NCBI GenBank assembly: GCA_037176725.1
Contig: JAZBRS010000076.1
Span: 120,237,001 to 120,301,000, forward strand
DNA length: 64,000 bases
Direction of reading: 5' to 3'
Source: Posidonia oceanica
Taxonomy: Eukaryota > Streptophyta > Magnoliopsida > Alismatales > Posidoniaceae
The notes beneath the pieces were generated by a model. The model did not search any database. It was given only the letters and a program-made list of their open reading frames with translations, and was not told the origin of the DNA. The position numbers and the translations under genes are program-made. Shown here one piece after another: positions 11,717 through 19,977 of this stretch; the first letter of the stretch is position 1, and the number at the start of each line of letters is the position of its first letter.

Positions 11717-14700
11717 GACAAACGGGCAGGAGGGCGCTCCGAGGGAGGTAGCTAGGCGGGCGAGCTTCACCAGCCCTGGCGGAGCTCGGGCGAGGTGCGG
11801 CGAGCGACGACGCTGCCTGGAGCGGAGCTGGGGAGCCGCCGGAGGTCTGAGTCTGATCGGAGACCAGGAGGACGAATGGGGCGTCGCCGGCGCGAACTGA
11901 AGGCTGGGTTGCATCCCAGAGGCCAGTGCGGAGCCAGGACGACCAGCGGGAGGTCGTTCTGTAGCTCAGCGCGACGGGACGAGCATCGAGCTCGTCGGGG
12001 AAGAAGGTCAGCGATGGTGCTGACCCCGCGAACGCGACTGCAGAACCCCCTCTCGAGGGGTGGAAAAGCAAGAGGAGAGGAAGAGGAGGCTGAAGGAGTA
12101 GGCCCTTACCAGTTTCCGCGTCTGGGACGTTCTCCCGACGCGGGTGGTTCCAGAAGCCGCCGGTGAAGTTCGTCCGGTGAGGGGGAGCACTGTCTGCTGC
12201 GCGCGAGGGCTGGAATCGCCTCGAGGCGGCTCTCCGAAGCTTCCTGGATGGCTGGACGCAAGCTTCGAAGATCGGAGGAAGATTTGAAAAAAAATGGGTG
12301 CACTGCTGGTGGAGTTCGGTTGGGGGAGGTGTCTGCCGCCCTCCGGATCGAATGGGTGGCTCCGGGAGGTAGCTGGAGGCTCGGTGGACGATTTTGGGTG
12401 GTCAGAATGGTCTTCTGGAGGCCGTGGGAAGAGTTTGCCGTTGGAGTGAGGTTCGGCAAAAAAACGACCACAGGTGTTTGTAGTGGGGCGGTTCTCCTGT
12501 GGTGGGTTACTGAGCTAGAGGTTAGATGGTTTAGGAAGGTGGAGTTCAGGCGAATGTTGGGGCGGAGTTTGGGAGGATGTGGTGGACTATGGCAGGGGGA
12601 ATTACGGAAGGGGTTCGTGTTGGGTTCCGGTTGGGCTTCAGGTGGTGTTCCGGCAAATGATGGCTGTGTTTGGTGTGGAAAGGAGGGAAAGAGTTGCAGG
12701 GGGTCTCGGGTGAGATTGGGGGGCAGATTTCGAGTGGTTCCGGAGGTGTTTTGGATGCTGGTTCGCTGGAAGAAGGAGAGGCCGAAGTCGGGTGCTCGTG
12801 GATGGATTTCAGGGGAGAATTCGACCACTCTCTCACTCGGGATTCGCTGGAAAATGGTCGTCTCTCTCTGGGATGATTTCCTCCTTTCTCCTCTCCTTCA
12901 AGCGCACCCCGTTTCCGCTCCTTCTTCGCCCTTAAACTTCTGATTGCTTGCAGGCTTGGCTGCGGCGAATTAATGCGGAGAGGCGGTGGCAGGAGGCACG
13001 GACGCGATGCGGCGCACGCTGGTCCGGTCCGGCAGAGGCGTGCGAGCGCAGGTCTGCGGTGACAGGTGCTGGCGCTGCAGCTGCCATGGCAGGACTGTTG
13101 CTGTGCAGCCGGCACTGTAGACCTGCGGGAGGAGGGAAGGAGGACGACGACTGTAGCAACGGGCCGCGGGCCGAGAGTTTTGAAAAAAAGAAAGAAAAGG
13201 TAAACGGGCTGATAAGCCCAGTAAGGAAGGAGAAAAAGAAAAAAAGGGAGAAAGAAAGAAAGATGGAAAGAAAAAATAGGAAAAAAAGAGATAAAAATAA
13301 ATAAAAATATGGGGTGACTTGGGTTGTTGGTTAGACGTTTATCTGGATTTTTTAATGACCGTTTTCAGGTTAATTAGTGTGTTTTAGGCTTGATTAGGAC
13401 TTTAGGGTTTCATTTTGTTTTGATTTGTTTTCCACTTGATTAGGGGTTGGTTAAATTCTTTTAAATTGTTTTTAAAATTGTGTTTTCTTGTTAAGTATTT
13501 TAGGATGTTAATTAGGATTTTTAGGGTTTATTTTTACATTATTTTGAGTGGGTTTTGGGCTTTTAGTTTTAGTCTTTTGTATTTTCCTTTTTTAAGTCTT
13601 TTGATCCATGCTTTTGTTTTTTTATTTGTTAATTCTTCTTGGTGTTTTTTAGTTGGATTTTTCCTGATTTGATTAAGTATTTTAGGTCTTTTAACTGTAT
13701 TTTCTTTTCCTTTTTTAATTAAGTTCTTATGTTGTTTTTTTTTTTCTTTATGTTTATTAGGTTAAGTTTTTTGTTCTCTTTAATTACTTGTTTTAGTATT
13801 TGATTTTTAATTCTTCTCTCTAGGGTTTGTTTTTTAATTCTTTTAGTGGGTTTTCATTTTTGGTAGGTTCTGATTTTATTTCAGTTTTTTAGTTGATTTT
13901 AGAGTATTTTATTTTAGTTTGTTTTGCATTTTCTAGTTTGCATGCTTGATTTTCTTTTTAGCTTGATTTAATTGAGTTTGGGTTTTTAATTACTTATTTA
14001 ATGTTTTTAATTGCTTTTTCTGGGGATTCTGATTTGTTTCTTTTAGGTCTTGGGGTTTTACAGATTTTTAAGGATTTTTGAGGCTTTTTGCAAAGGGAGG
14101 AAGAAGAAAAGAAAAAGAAGAAGAAAAGAGGAAAAAAGGGAATAAAAGGGGAAGGGGTAGGTTTGAGAGAAAAGATTTTTTAAAATTCAAGGAAGATGGT
14201 AAAAATAGAATAAAAATAGGAATAAGATAGAGAAGGAATAGGAGTACAAAGGGGGCCTACTGCCAAGCCAGAAGGAGGGCGAGAAGGGGATGAAAAGAGA
14301 GACGATAATCAGGAGAGAGAGAGGAGAGAGAAAACGATAATCCCGGAGAGAGAAAACGATAATTCCAGCGAAAAGGGGTCTTAAAGGTCTCCGAAAGGGG
14401 TGAAATTTGGCGGATGCGGGGTCTTGGATTTCTAGTCCTGATCCTGGAGTTTCGGCTTGGTTCTGAGGAAGTTTTGGAGGGGTTTTGAGGCGTAGAAAAA
14501 GGGTAGTTTTGCCTAAGTTTCCTAGGATTTTTGGGAGGGGTCTGGTTTGAGATTTTGCAGGCTTTTCGGTGGGTTTGCTAAGTCAACAGGGGTGAGTCTT
14601 CCTATGGATTTTGGTTGGTTTTCGGGTTCGGGAAAGGGAGGTAATCCTAGGTTGAGTTTGGGCTTGTTTTGAGGGGAAAGGAGGAAAGGAAGGTGTAGGT

Positions 14701-14751
14701 TTGGGTCTAGGTTCGGGTCCAGCAGCCACCGGAAGGCTCCAAACGATCCAG

Positions 14752-14848
14752 CCTGTCAAAATGGGGTGTCAACAGATGCCCCTCCCTGAGCGAGGCCGAG
14801 CGAAGCGAGGCCGCTGCTCAGGGTTGACGAGACACCCCATTTGACCGG
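14752..14848. repeat. Long inverted repeat spanning 3' LTR start and polypurine tract, element B
   Basis: The LTR terminus (plus strand TGTCAAAATGGGGTGTCAAC, 14754-14773) is repeated in inverted form about 50 bp inside the element (GTTGACGAGACACCCCATTT, 14823-14842). Between the arms a second inverted pair CCCTGAGC...GCTCAGGG encloses CGAGGCC/GGCCG segments. Together they can fold into one long interrupted stem with the polypurine tract in the loop-side arm. The arrangement recurs in D (41301-41398) and E (46634-46730). Confidence 0.75.
14775..14790 (-). promoter_or_regulatory. Polypurine tract of element B
   Basis: On the minus strand CTCAGGGAGGGGCATC sits directly before the LTR start TGTTGACACC. 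The G-rich run AGGGAGGGG next to the 3' LTR is the expected primer for plus-strand DNA synthesis. D (41360-41374) and E (46657-46672) have the same sequence at the same place. Confidence 0.8.
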
Positions 14849-15282
14849 CGAGAGCAGAGGGTTTGCTATCGGCGTGAGCCGCTCATTCGGCGGATGCGCC
14901 GAACATCGTGGATCGTTGCCACAATGCAATGTGCAGGTGCAAATGGGCGAGATGCAATGTATGCGATGCATGCTAATGCGGATGCAATGCAAAAGTTAGT
15001 GTTAGAGTTAGTATTGATGGGGAGACCGGAGCGATGTGGGTGACGCTGACGATGCTGAGGATGCTGAAGAGGGACGTTGCAGCGCACTGCGGAGTTCGAC
15101 GGGGGGTCCAGATCTGCCACGAAAGGAAGGATAGCCAAGGCTACAAAGGCGCGACGGGAGAGGCGGACCTTTTCCCAGACGCGGAAGGATGCAGGGCTCC
15201 GCCTTTTGGGACGGAGTCGCGCGGGGAGGCGATAAGTTGTCGGACTTGTCGACCGGATGAGTTTCGGATCATCAGCCGGGGG
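14849..15282. other. Noncoding 3' region of element B, nothing assigned
   Basis: No supported ORF. The part nearest the LTR (14850-14910) is recognisable in D (41230-41310), so it is conserved noncoding sequence. The stretch 14930-15010 is rich in ATGCA words. The end at 15230-15282 contains degenerate GATAAGT/ACTTGTC pairs leading into the hairpin array. Confidence 0.6.
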
Positions 15283-16360
15283 CGATAGTTTAGGTTATCA
15301 GCCTGGCGATAGTTTACGGTCCTATCAACCGGAATGCGCAGTTGTGAGTGATAGTTACTGGATATCAGCCGTATAACATGGTTGCCATAGATAGTTTAGG
15401 ATATCAGCCTAGATCGATAGTTTAGGATATCAGCCTAGATAGTTTAGGATATCAGCCTAGATAGATAGTTTACAGTCCTATCAACTGGAAAGGGCAAACC
15501 ATGAGGGATAGTTACTGGATATCAGCCGTATAATGCAAGTGCCGGATAGTTTAGGAATATCAGCCTGGATAGATAGTTTAGGATATCAGCCTAGGTAGTT
15601 TAGGTTACCAGCCTAGATAGATAGTTTAGGTTATCAGCCTGGTGGCCTTGCGAGGGACAGTTACTGGATGTCAGCCGTATAATGCAATTGCGATGGATAG
15701 TTTAGGATATCAGCCTAGATCGATAGTTTAGGGTATCAGCCTAGATAGATAGTTTAGGTTATCAGCCTAGCGATAGTTTACAGTCCTATCAACTGGAAAG
15801 AGCAATTGCAAGGGATAGTTACTGGATATCAGCCGTATAACGTAATTGCCATGGATAGTTTAGGATATCAGCCTGGATCGATAGTTTAGGTTATCAGCCT
15901 AGATAGATAGTTTAGGATATCAGCCTAGATAGTTTAGGATATCAGCCTAGATAGATAGTTTACAGTCCTATCAACTGGAAGGGGCAATTACGAGGGACAG
16001 TTACTGGATGTCAGCCGTATAACGCAGATGCCGGATAGTTTAGGAATATCAGCCTGGATAGATAGTTTAGGATATCAGCCTAGGTAGTTTAGGTTACCGG
16101 CCTAGATAGATAGTTTAGGTTATCAGCCTGGCGGCACTGCGAGGGACAGTTACTGGATGTCAGCCGTATAACACAACTGCGGGCCAACCATGGATCGGCC
16201 AAGAGATAGATAGTTTAGGAATATCAACCTGAGAATAGATAGTTTAGGATATCAGCCTGGGTCGATAGTTTAGGAATATCAGCCTGAGAGTAGATAGTTT
16301 AGGATATCAGCCTGAGAGTGCTTGATTGTTGATAGTTTAGGATATCAGCCTGAGGGTGCT
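15283..16360 (-). repeat. GATAG/CTATC stem-loop repeat array, element B
   Basis: More than thirty degenerate units of 20-30 bp. Three unit types recur in a higher-order pattern: GATAGTTTAGGATATCAGCC, GATAGTTTACAGTCCTATCA, and GATAGTTACTGGATATCAGC followed by CGTATAA. Each has GATA(G) facing (C)TATC, so transcripts of either strand could form short hairpins. The TTACAGTCCTATC type is the counterpart of the array in D at 39985-40835. Confidence 0.85.
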
Positions 16361-16445
16361 TGATTGATGAATGATCGAGTGATGAGTGATCGAATGCTGA
16401 ATGATTGATTGCTGAATGATTGATTGATGAGTGCCTGATAAGAGG
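16361..16445. repeat. Degenerate GATTGATGAATGA low-complexity tract
   Basis: Short TGAT/TGAA repeats without coding signal. D has a pure (CAAT)n microsatellite at the corresponding place (39815-39975). Confidence 0.6.
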
Positions 16446-16880
16446 GGATGAGATCATGATGAGAGGCTACTGCTAAAGAGGGGGATGAGATCATGATGAG
16501 AACTACTGCTAAAGAGGGGGATGAGATCATGATGAGAACTACTGCTAAAGAAGGGGGATGAGGTCATGATGAGAACTATTGCTAAAGAAGGGGGATGGGA
16601 TCATGATGAGAATTACTGCTAAAGAAGGGGGATGAGGTAGTGATGAGAACTATTGCTAAAGAGGGGGATGAGATCGTGATGAGAACTACTGCTAAAGAAG
16701 GGGGATGAGGTCATGATGAGAACTATTGCTAAAGAAGGGGGATGGGATCGTGATGAGAATTACTGCTAAAGAAGGGGGATGAGGTAGTGAAGAGAACTTT
16801 TGCTAAAGAGGGGGGATGAGGTCATGATGAGAACTATTGTTAGAGAAGGGGGATGAGGTAATGATGAGAGCTTGGTTGAA
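16446..16880 (-). repeat. Tandem repeat of about 38 bp, element B 3' region
   Basis: About eleven copies of a unit built from GATGAGATCATGATGAGAAC and TACTGCTAAAGAAGGGGG. Copies differ by a few substitutions and by one or two G residues. I do not see this unit in D or E, so it expanded in the B lineage. Confidence 0.8.
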
Positions 16881-16886
16881 AAGGGT

Positions 16887-16978
16887 GATAAGATATCGGA
16901 CTTATCGGCCGGCAAAGAGGAGACGAGATAATGATGAGATTGATTGATTGGGAAAGGTGATAAGATATCGGACTTATC
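16887..16978 (-). repeat. Two GATAAG...CTTATC hairpin units, element B
   Basis: Sense-strand GATAAGTCCGATATCTTATC occurs twice, at 16887-16906 and 16959-16978. This is the monomer that is amplified in D (39556-39815, 40842-40862) and, in a variant form, in E (47885-48850). Confidence 0.8.
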
Positions 16979-17035
16979 GGCCGGCAAAGAGGAGATGAGA
17001 TAAGGGTGAGATACCGCGGGGCGTCTGAAAAGATG

Positions 17036-17062
17036 CCCCTGGTATCAGGATGATGCCAGGGG
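17036..17062. repeat. CCCCTGGTATCA hairpin, element B
   Basis: CCCCTGG...CCAGGGG inverted repeat preceded by AGATG. It recurs 3' of the extra ORF in D (39427-39453) and E (47299-47337 and 48977-49006), which makes it one of the few conserved noncoding motifs of this region. Confidence 0.65.
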
Positions 17063-17432
17063 TTGGTCGAAACATCCCCGGTATCGAGAAAGCGAGGGAT
17101 GGACAAAACTGACGCGTTTGTCAGACGAGTAGTTTGGGGTACCAGCCCAAAGGAGACTCAGCCGGGGATACTCGGTAGCAGGTCGGACGGCGTGGGTTCG
17201 CGGAGGTCCTGGAGCCTGGGTCATTTGCTGAGGACTTTCCTGCGTCATGTGAGCAGTCGGTCGGGCCAAGGGGCCTCCGGATGTGAGCGACGAGGAACAT
17301 GAAATGCATGATCAGCTTTGAAATGTGAACAGCCAGCACAAAACAGTTTGCATTGATCGAATTGTCGGTTACATGCCTGTGACATGCCAAAAGTACAGCA
17401 CAACTTGACAGAATGACAGCTGCGTGATGGCT

Positions 17433-18635
17433 CTAGCCGGTTCGAGCCTTCTTTGATCTTCCAGAGTCAGAGAATAGGGGACCGCTTGGCGGGACTTCGT
17501 CAATGGGCCAGAGGTCCCGCACTTCAGTGATGTACTCAGGGGTACACCCTACGCCTTTCATTGCAGCGATGTCTGTTGATCGCACCCCATGCTGCATCAA
17601 GTTGGCCAGCTCCTTCGTGGGGGCAATTGTACTGAGGGGATATTCTTGAAGGAGCTTAGGTGCTGTGCTGTCGACAAAGGCGTCTTGCTGGAAGCCGAAC
17701 TGGCGCATGACTCTGATAGGGTGATATTCTACACCCGCAGTAAATCCTGGTAGCACAACCAGACGCATGTCGCGTGTATTGAAGAAGACAGTGAATGCTT
17801 CGGCTGCAGAAGGAATGATGCGCCATGTGACTGTGTCGCCTGTCAGTCCCGACAGCCTTTCATACTCTTCCTTGACGCTCTTGATTGCCTTGGCATGGCC
17901 GCTACTGCAGTAGGCCTCGAAAGCGTGCACTTGCGGGCGCAGAAGGTCTACCTCAGTGTGCGCCGCTAGCCAGACCTGAATGAATGATCCGCAACCATGA
18001 AAGTGGCGGCAGCGATGCGAGACGCGGTCCAGACCGCGGTAGGTTTCTGCCAAGACAACCGGTGCCAGGTCTATGTGCTGGGTCACCACCGCTAATGCAA
18101 TTTCTGCGATCTCGACGGCCACTGTTACCTTGCCATGAGTAAAGACCAGCTCGCCTAGGAAACGGGTGACCAACCCTCGGAGCCACAGCTCGTCTCCGAG
18201 TTCAGCGCGCTTCTCCACAATATCATCAAAGTACGCTAGGCGAAGCAGAGGCATGGGCCCGCTAGTACAAATCAGCTTCTGCTGGCAACTTTGGGTAGAG
18301 AGGCCGGTCAGCTGTTTCAGGACTGCCAAGTATCCGTCACGCCTCATGAAGATGGGTGGCCCCAAGATCTTGGAAAAGCCGCAGATCCGGCGCACTTCTT
18401 CCAGTGTGGGTGTCAGTTCAGTTCTGCCGAAACGGAAGACATGGTGTGCTGGTTTCCAAAATCGCGCAGCAGCACACAGAAGATGGCGGCTCACTTCTAC
18501 ATCAGCAGCCTTGAGCAGTTTGGTCGGAATGCCCCACAGGCGCAGCTTCTCACAGTCATCTCTTGTCAGCTTGCCGATCCATTCTCGCAGGATCTCGGAG
18601 CAGTGTGTGGGGGTTACCAAGGTAGGGAAACCCAT
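17433..18635 (-). CDS. Extra ORF 3' of pol, DUF7745/plant-mobile-domain-like protein, 400 aa
   Basis: Intact 400-codon frame starting at the ATG at 18635 (MGFPTLVTP...) on the element sense strand, between the pol stop and the 3' LTR. The start is supported by the matching MG(F/Y)PTL start in the D and E copies. Visible features: FGRTELTPTLEEVRRICGF near residues 68-86; a central FLGELVFTHG block; RCRHFHGCGSFIQVWLAAH in the middle; a basic tail SGRSKKARTG that could be a nuclear signal. The LTPTLEE and G(x)nLQ(I/V)W motifs recall the plant DUF7745 and plant-mobile-domain families carried by many plant transposons; this is recognition from memory. No catalytic motif is obvious. The function is unknown. 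Expression would need a spliced or internal transcript, because pol ends 1.3 kb upstream. The D copy keeps exactly the same length, which suggests past constraint. Confidence 0.82.
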   Translation of the reverse strand: MGFPTLVTPTHCSEILREWIGKLTRDDCEKLRLWGIPTKLLKAADVEVSRHLLCAAARFWKPAHHVFRFGRTELTPTLEEVRRICGFSKILGPPIFMRRDGYLAVLKQLTGLSTQSCQQKLICTSGPMPLLRLAYFDDIVEKRAELGDELWLRGLVTRFLGELVFTHGKVTVAVEIAEIALAVVTQHIDLAPVVLAETYRGLDRVSHRCRHFHGCGSFIQVWLAAHTEVDLLRPQVHAFEAYCSSGHAKAIKSVKEEYERLSGLTGDTVTWRIIPSAAEAFTVFFNTRDMRLVVLPGFTAGVEYHPIRVMRQFGFQQDAFVDSTAPKLLQEYPLSTIAPTKELANLMQHGVRSTDIAAMKGVGCTPEYITEVRDLWPIDEVPPSGPLFSDSGRSKKARTG

Positions 18636-19977
18636 TGCACTGATTGCAGGGTGCGGGCAGACGGCTGCTACAAGAGTCTTCAGATACCTGTTGCCGAGGC
18701 TGTGAATTATCAGGGCTCATATATGCACAAAACCATCATAGGAAAGCAGATTCTGAAACTGGTAGAAACAGGTGCAACATGTATAAGCAGTAAACATTCA
18801 GACTATGGCAATTGAACATGTATAAGCACAAGGGCATTTTGTTGATGTGGCGGGGACCGTCGGGAACCCGGGTTGTCGCAGCCTGACGGTGCCAACGCAT
18901 GCTAAGTAGAGGTACTGTCTCAGCGCTGGAGTAAGCCTTTGCGGAGTAGGACGATCAGAAGGGTGGAGATGACTGGAAAATGCAGATGCGTGCATGATTT
19001 GGTGCAGTTTGCCCTCAGTATCGGGGTGCTTTGGTGCCTGCTGTATAGAAAGGGAGCGGTCCTTAATTCACCGAACTCTACTCGGACTCCTGACTTGTCG
19101 GTGGCACTCTGGGGAAAGGTATGGGTGATGTTTGGTGGTGGTGTAGAGAGGACGGGCTCCATGCCAAACTCTCAAGGACTTACACTCACTCCTAACTCTT
19201 TCTTCTCTCTCTTTTTTTAATGTCGGTGTACAGGGCTCTCCCTATTCCCATTTTGGAAGCGAGGAGGACCTGACCCGGGCTTTGGCTCTTTCCTGGGGTA
19301 GGTGAGAGGTGCGGGGTTACCCTGCTTGCCTTTATTCTCTTCTTCTTTTTTCTCTCTTTTTTTTTTTGCGGGAATGGGGCCTTTGCCCCCCTCTCCCTTT
19401 TCTTTTCTATCATTCTCCTTTTGTCTTTTTCTCTTTTTTTTTGTTCCTTTTTTTTTCTTTTTCTTTTCCTTTCCTCTTCTTTTGGCTTGCAGGTTTCCGC
19501 TGTCCCCTCCCCTGGGGGAGATGGGCATTAGGGTCTTTCGGGTATAGGCTTTTGGCTTTCTCTTTCTCTTTCTTTTTTCGCACATCTAGGTTGGGGTATG
19601 TACTACTTTCTGACTAACACCTAGCACTCTTCTAAAGGGTGTGAGTCCTTAGGGGTTTGGGCACTTCGCCCGCTCTCATTGGGTGGTGGCTCCCTCACTA
19701 GCCAAGATATCTAAGTAGTATCAGATGAGGTCGGGAGACTCCTTTCGCAGCAGGCAAGCACCTCCGGTTTTCATCACCGGGCAACTATGCGATGCATGAT
19801 TTAACAAGAGAATGTGAACGGAATGAGCAGGGATGCACAGGAGTGTTGTGATGCCAGGAAAGGCAGGAGAGTGGATGAAGTAAAGTATGGAGGAGATAGG
19901 GCAAAAAGAGATGCAAAGATATGCAAGTGGTGAAGGTATGATAGGTGGGAGGGCGAATCCGCAATGGCTACTCTCGG
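18636..19977 (-). other. Spacer between pol and the extra ORF in element B
   Basis: No supported ORF. On the sense strand it holds a purine-rich tract (19330-19500; A/G runs), and two blocks that are recognisable in E and in part in D: one near 19070-19120 (ACTCTACTCGGACTCC on the plus strand) and one near 19620-19770 (start of the 3' untranslated part after pol). A sequence AACAG/GTATCTGAAGA near 18690 aligns with AACAG/GTACCTTCAAG in D; it could be a splice acceptor for the ORF, but this is speculative. Confidence 0.6.
19330..19500 (-). repeat. Purine-rich (A/G) tract between pol and extra ORF
   Basis: Plus strand is almost pure T/C with long T runs; on the element sense strand it is A/G-rich. 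D has the equivalent at 36960-37090 and E at 52329-52371. The Phe-rich frames it creates on the plus strand are not credible proteins. Confidence 0.75.

Larger units (their letters stand above)
1..14774 (-). mobile_element. Element A: Ogre/Tat-like Ty3/gypsy retrotransposon, 3' end outside window
   Basis: Minus-strand element read from its 5' LTR (9244-14774) through PBS, leader, gag and pol until the left window edge, which falls inside integrase. It is nearly identical to 20388-35164 with a constant offset of about 20,387 bp. Its 5' LTR is at the same time the 3' LTR of element B, so A and B form a tandem array with one shared LTR. The A extra ORF and 3' LTR must lie to the left of the window. 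By-eye comparison gives about 35 differences to B over the 9.2-kb internal part. Confidence 0.9.
9244..14774 (-). repeat. LTR shared by elements A (5' LTR) and B (3' LTR)
   Basis: On the minus strand it begins TGTTGACACCCCATTTTGAC and ends ...GGGATTACTACA, i.e. TG...CA. Its inner end (9243) touches the PBS of A; its outer end (14775) touches the polypurine tract of B. It therefore works as the A 5' LTR and the B 3' LTR. Length is 5,531 bp against 5,534 bp for the B 5' LTR at 29631-35164; by eye roughly 40 differences, mostly transitions. Internal layout from the U3 end: purine-rich and GAGA-rich stretch (14090-14370), strongly T-rich stretch on the plus strand (13300-14090), GC-rich middle (11650-13190), ATGCAA-rich zone (10800-11640), 30-bp minisatellite (10030-10530), and the R/U5-like end. 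No convincing ORF. Confidence 0.93.

Noticed and set aside
19302..19617. Phe-rich small membrane protein on the plus strand
   Set aside because: It is the complement of the A/G tract, has two overlapping frames of the same composition, and lies opposite to the element sense strand.
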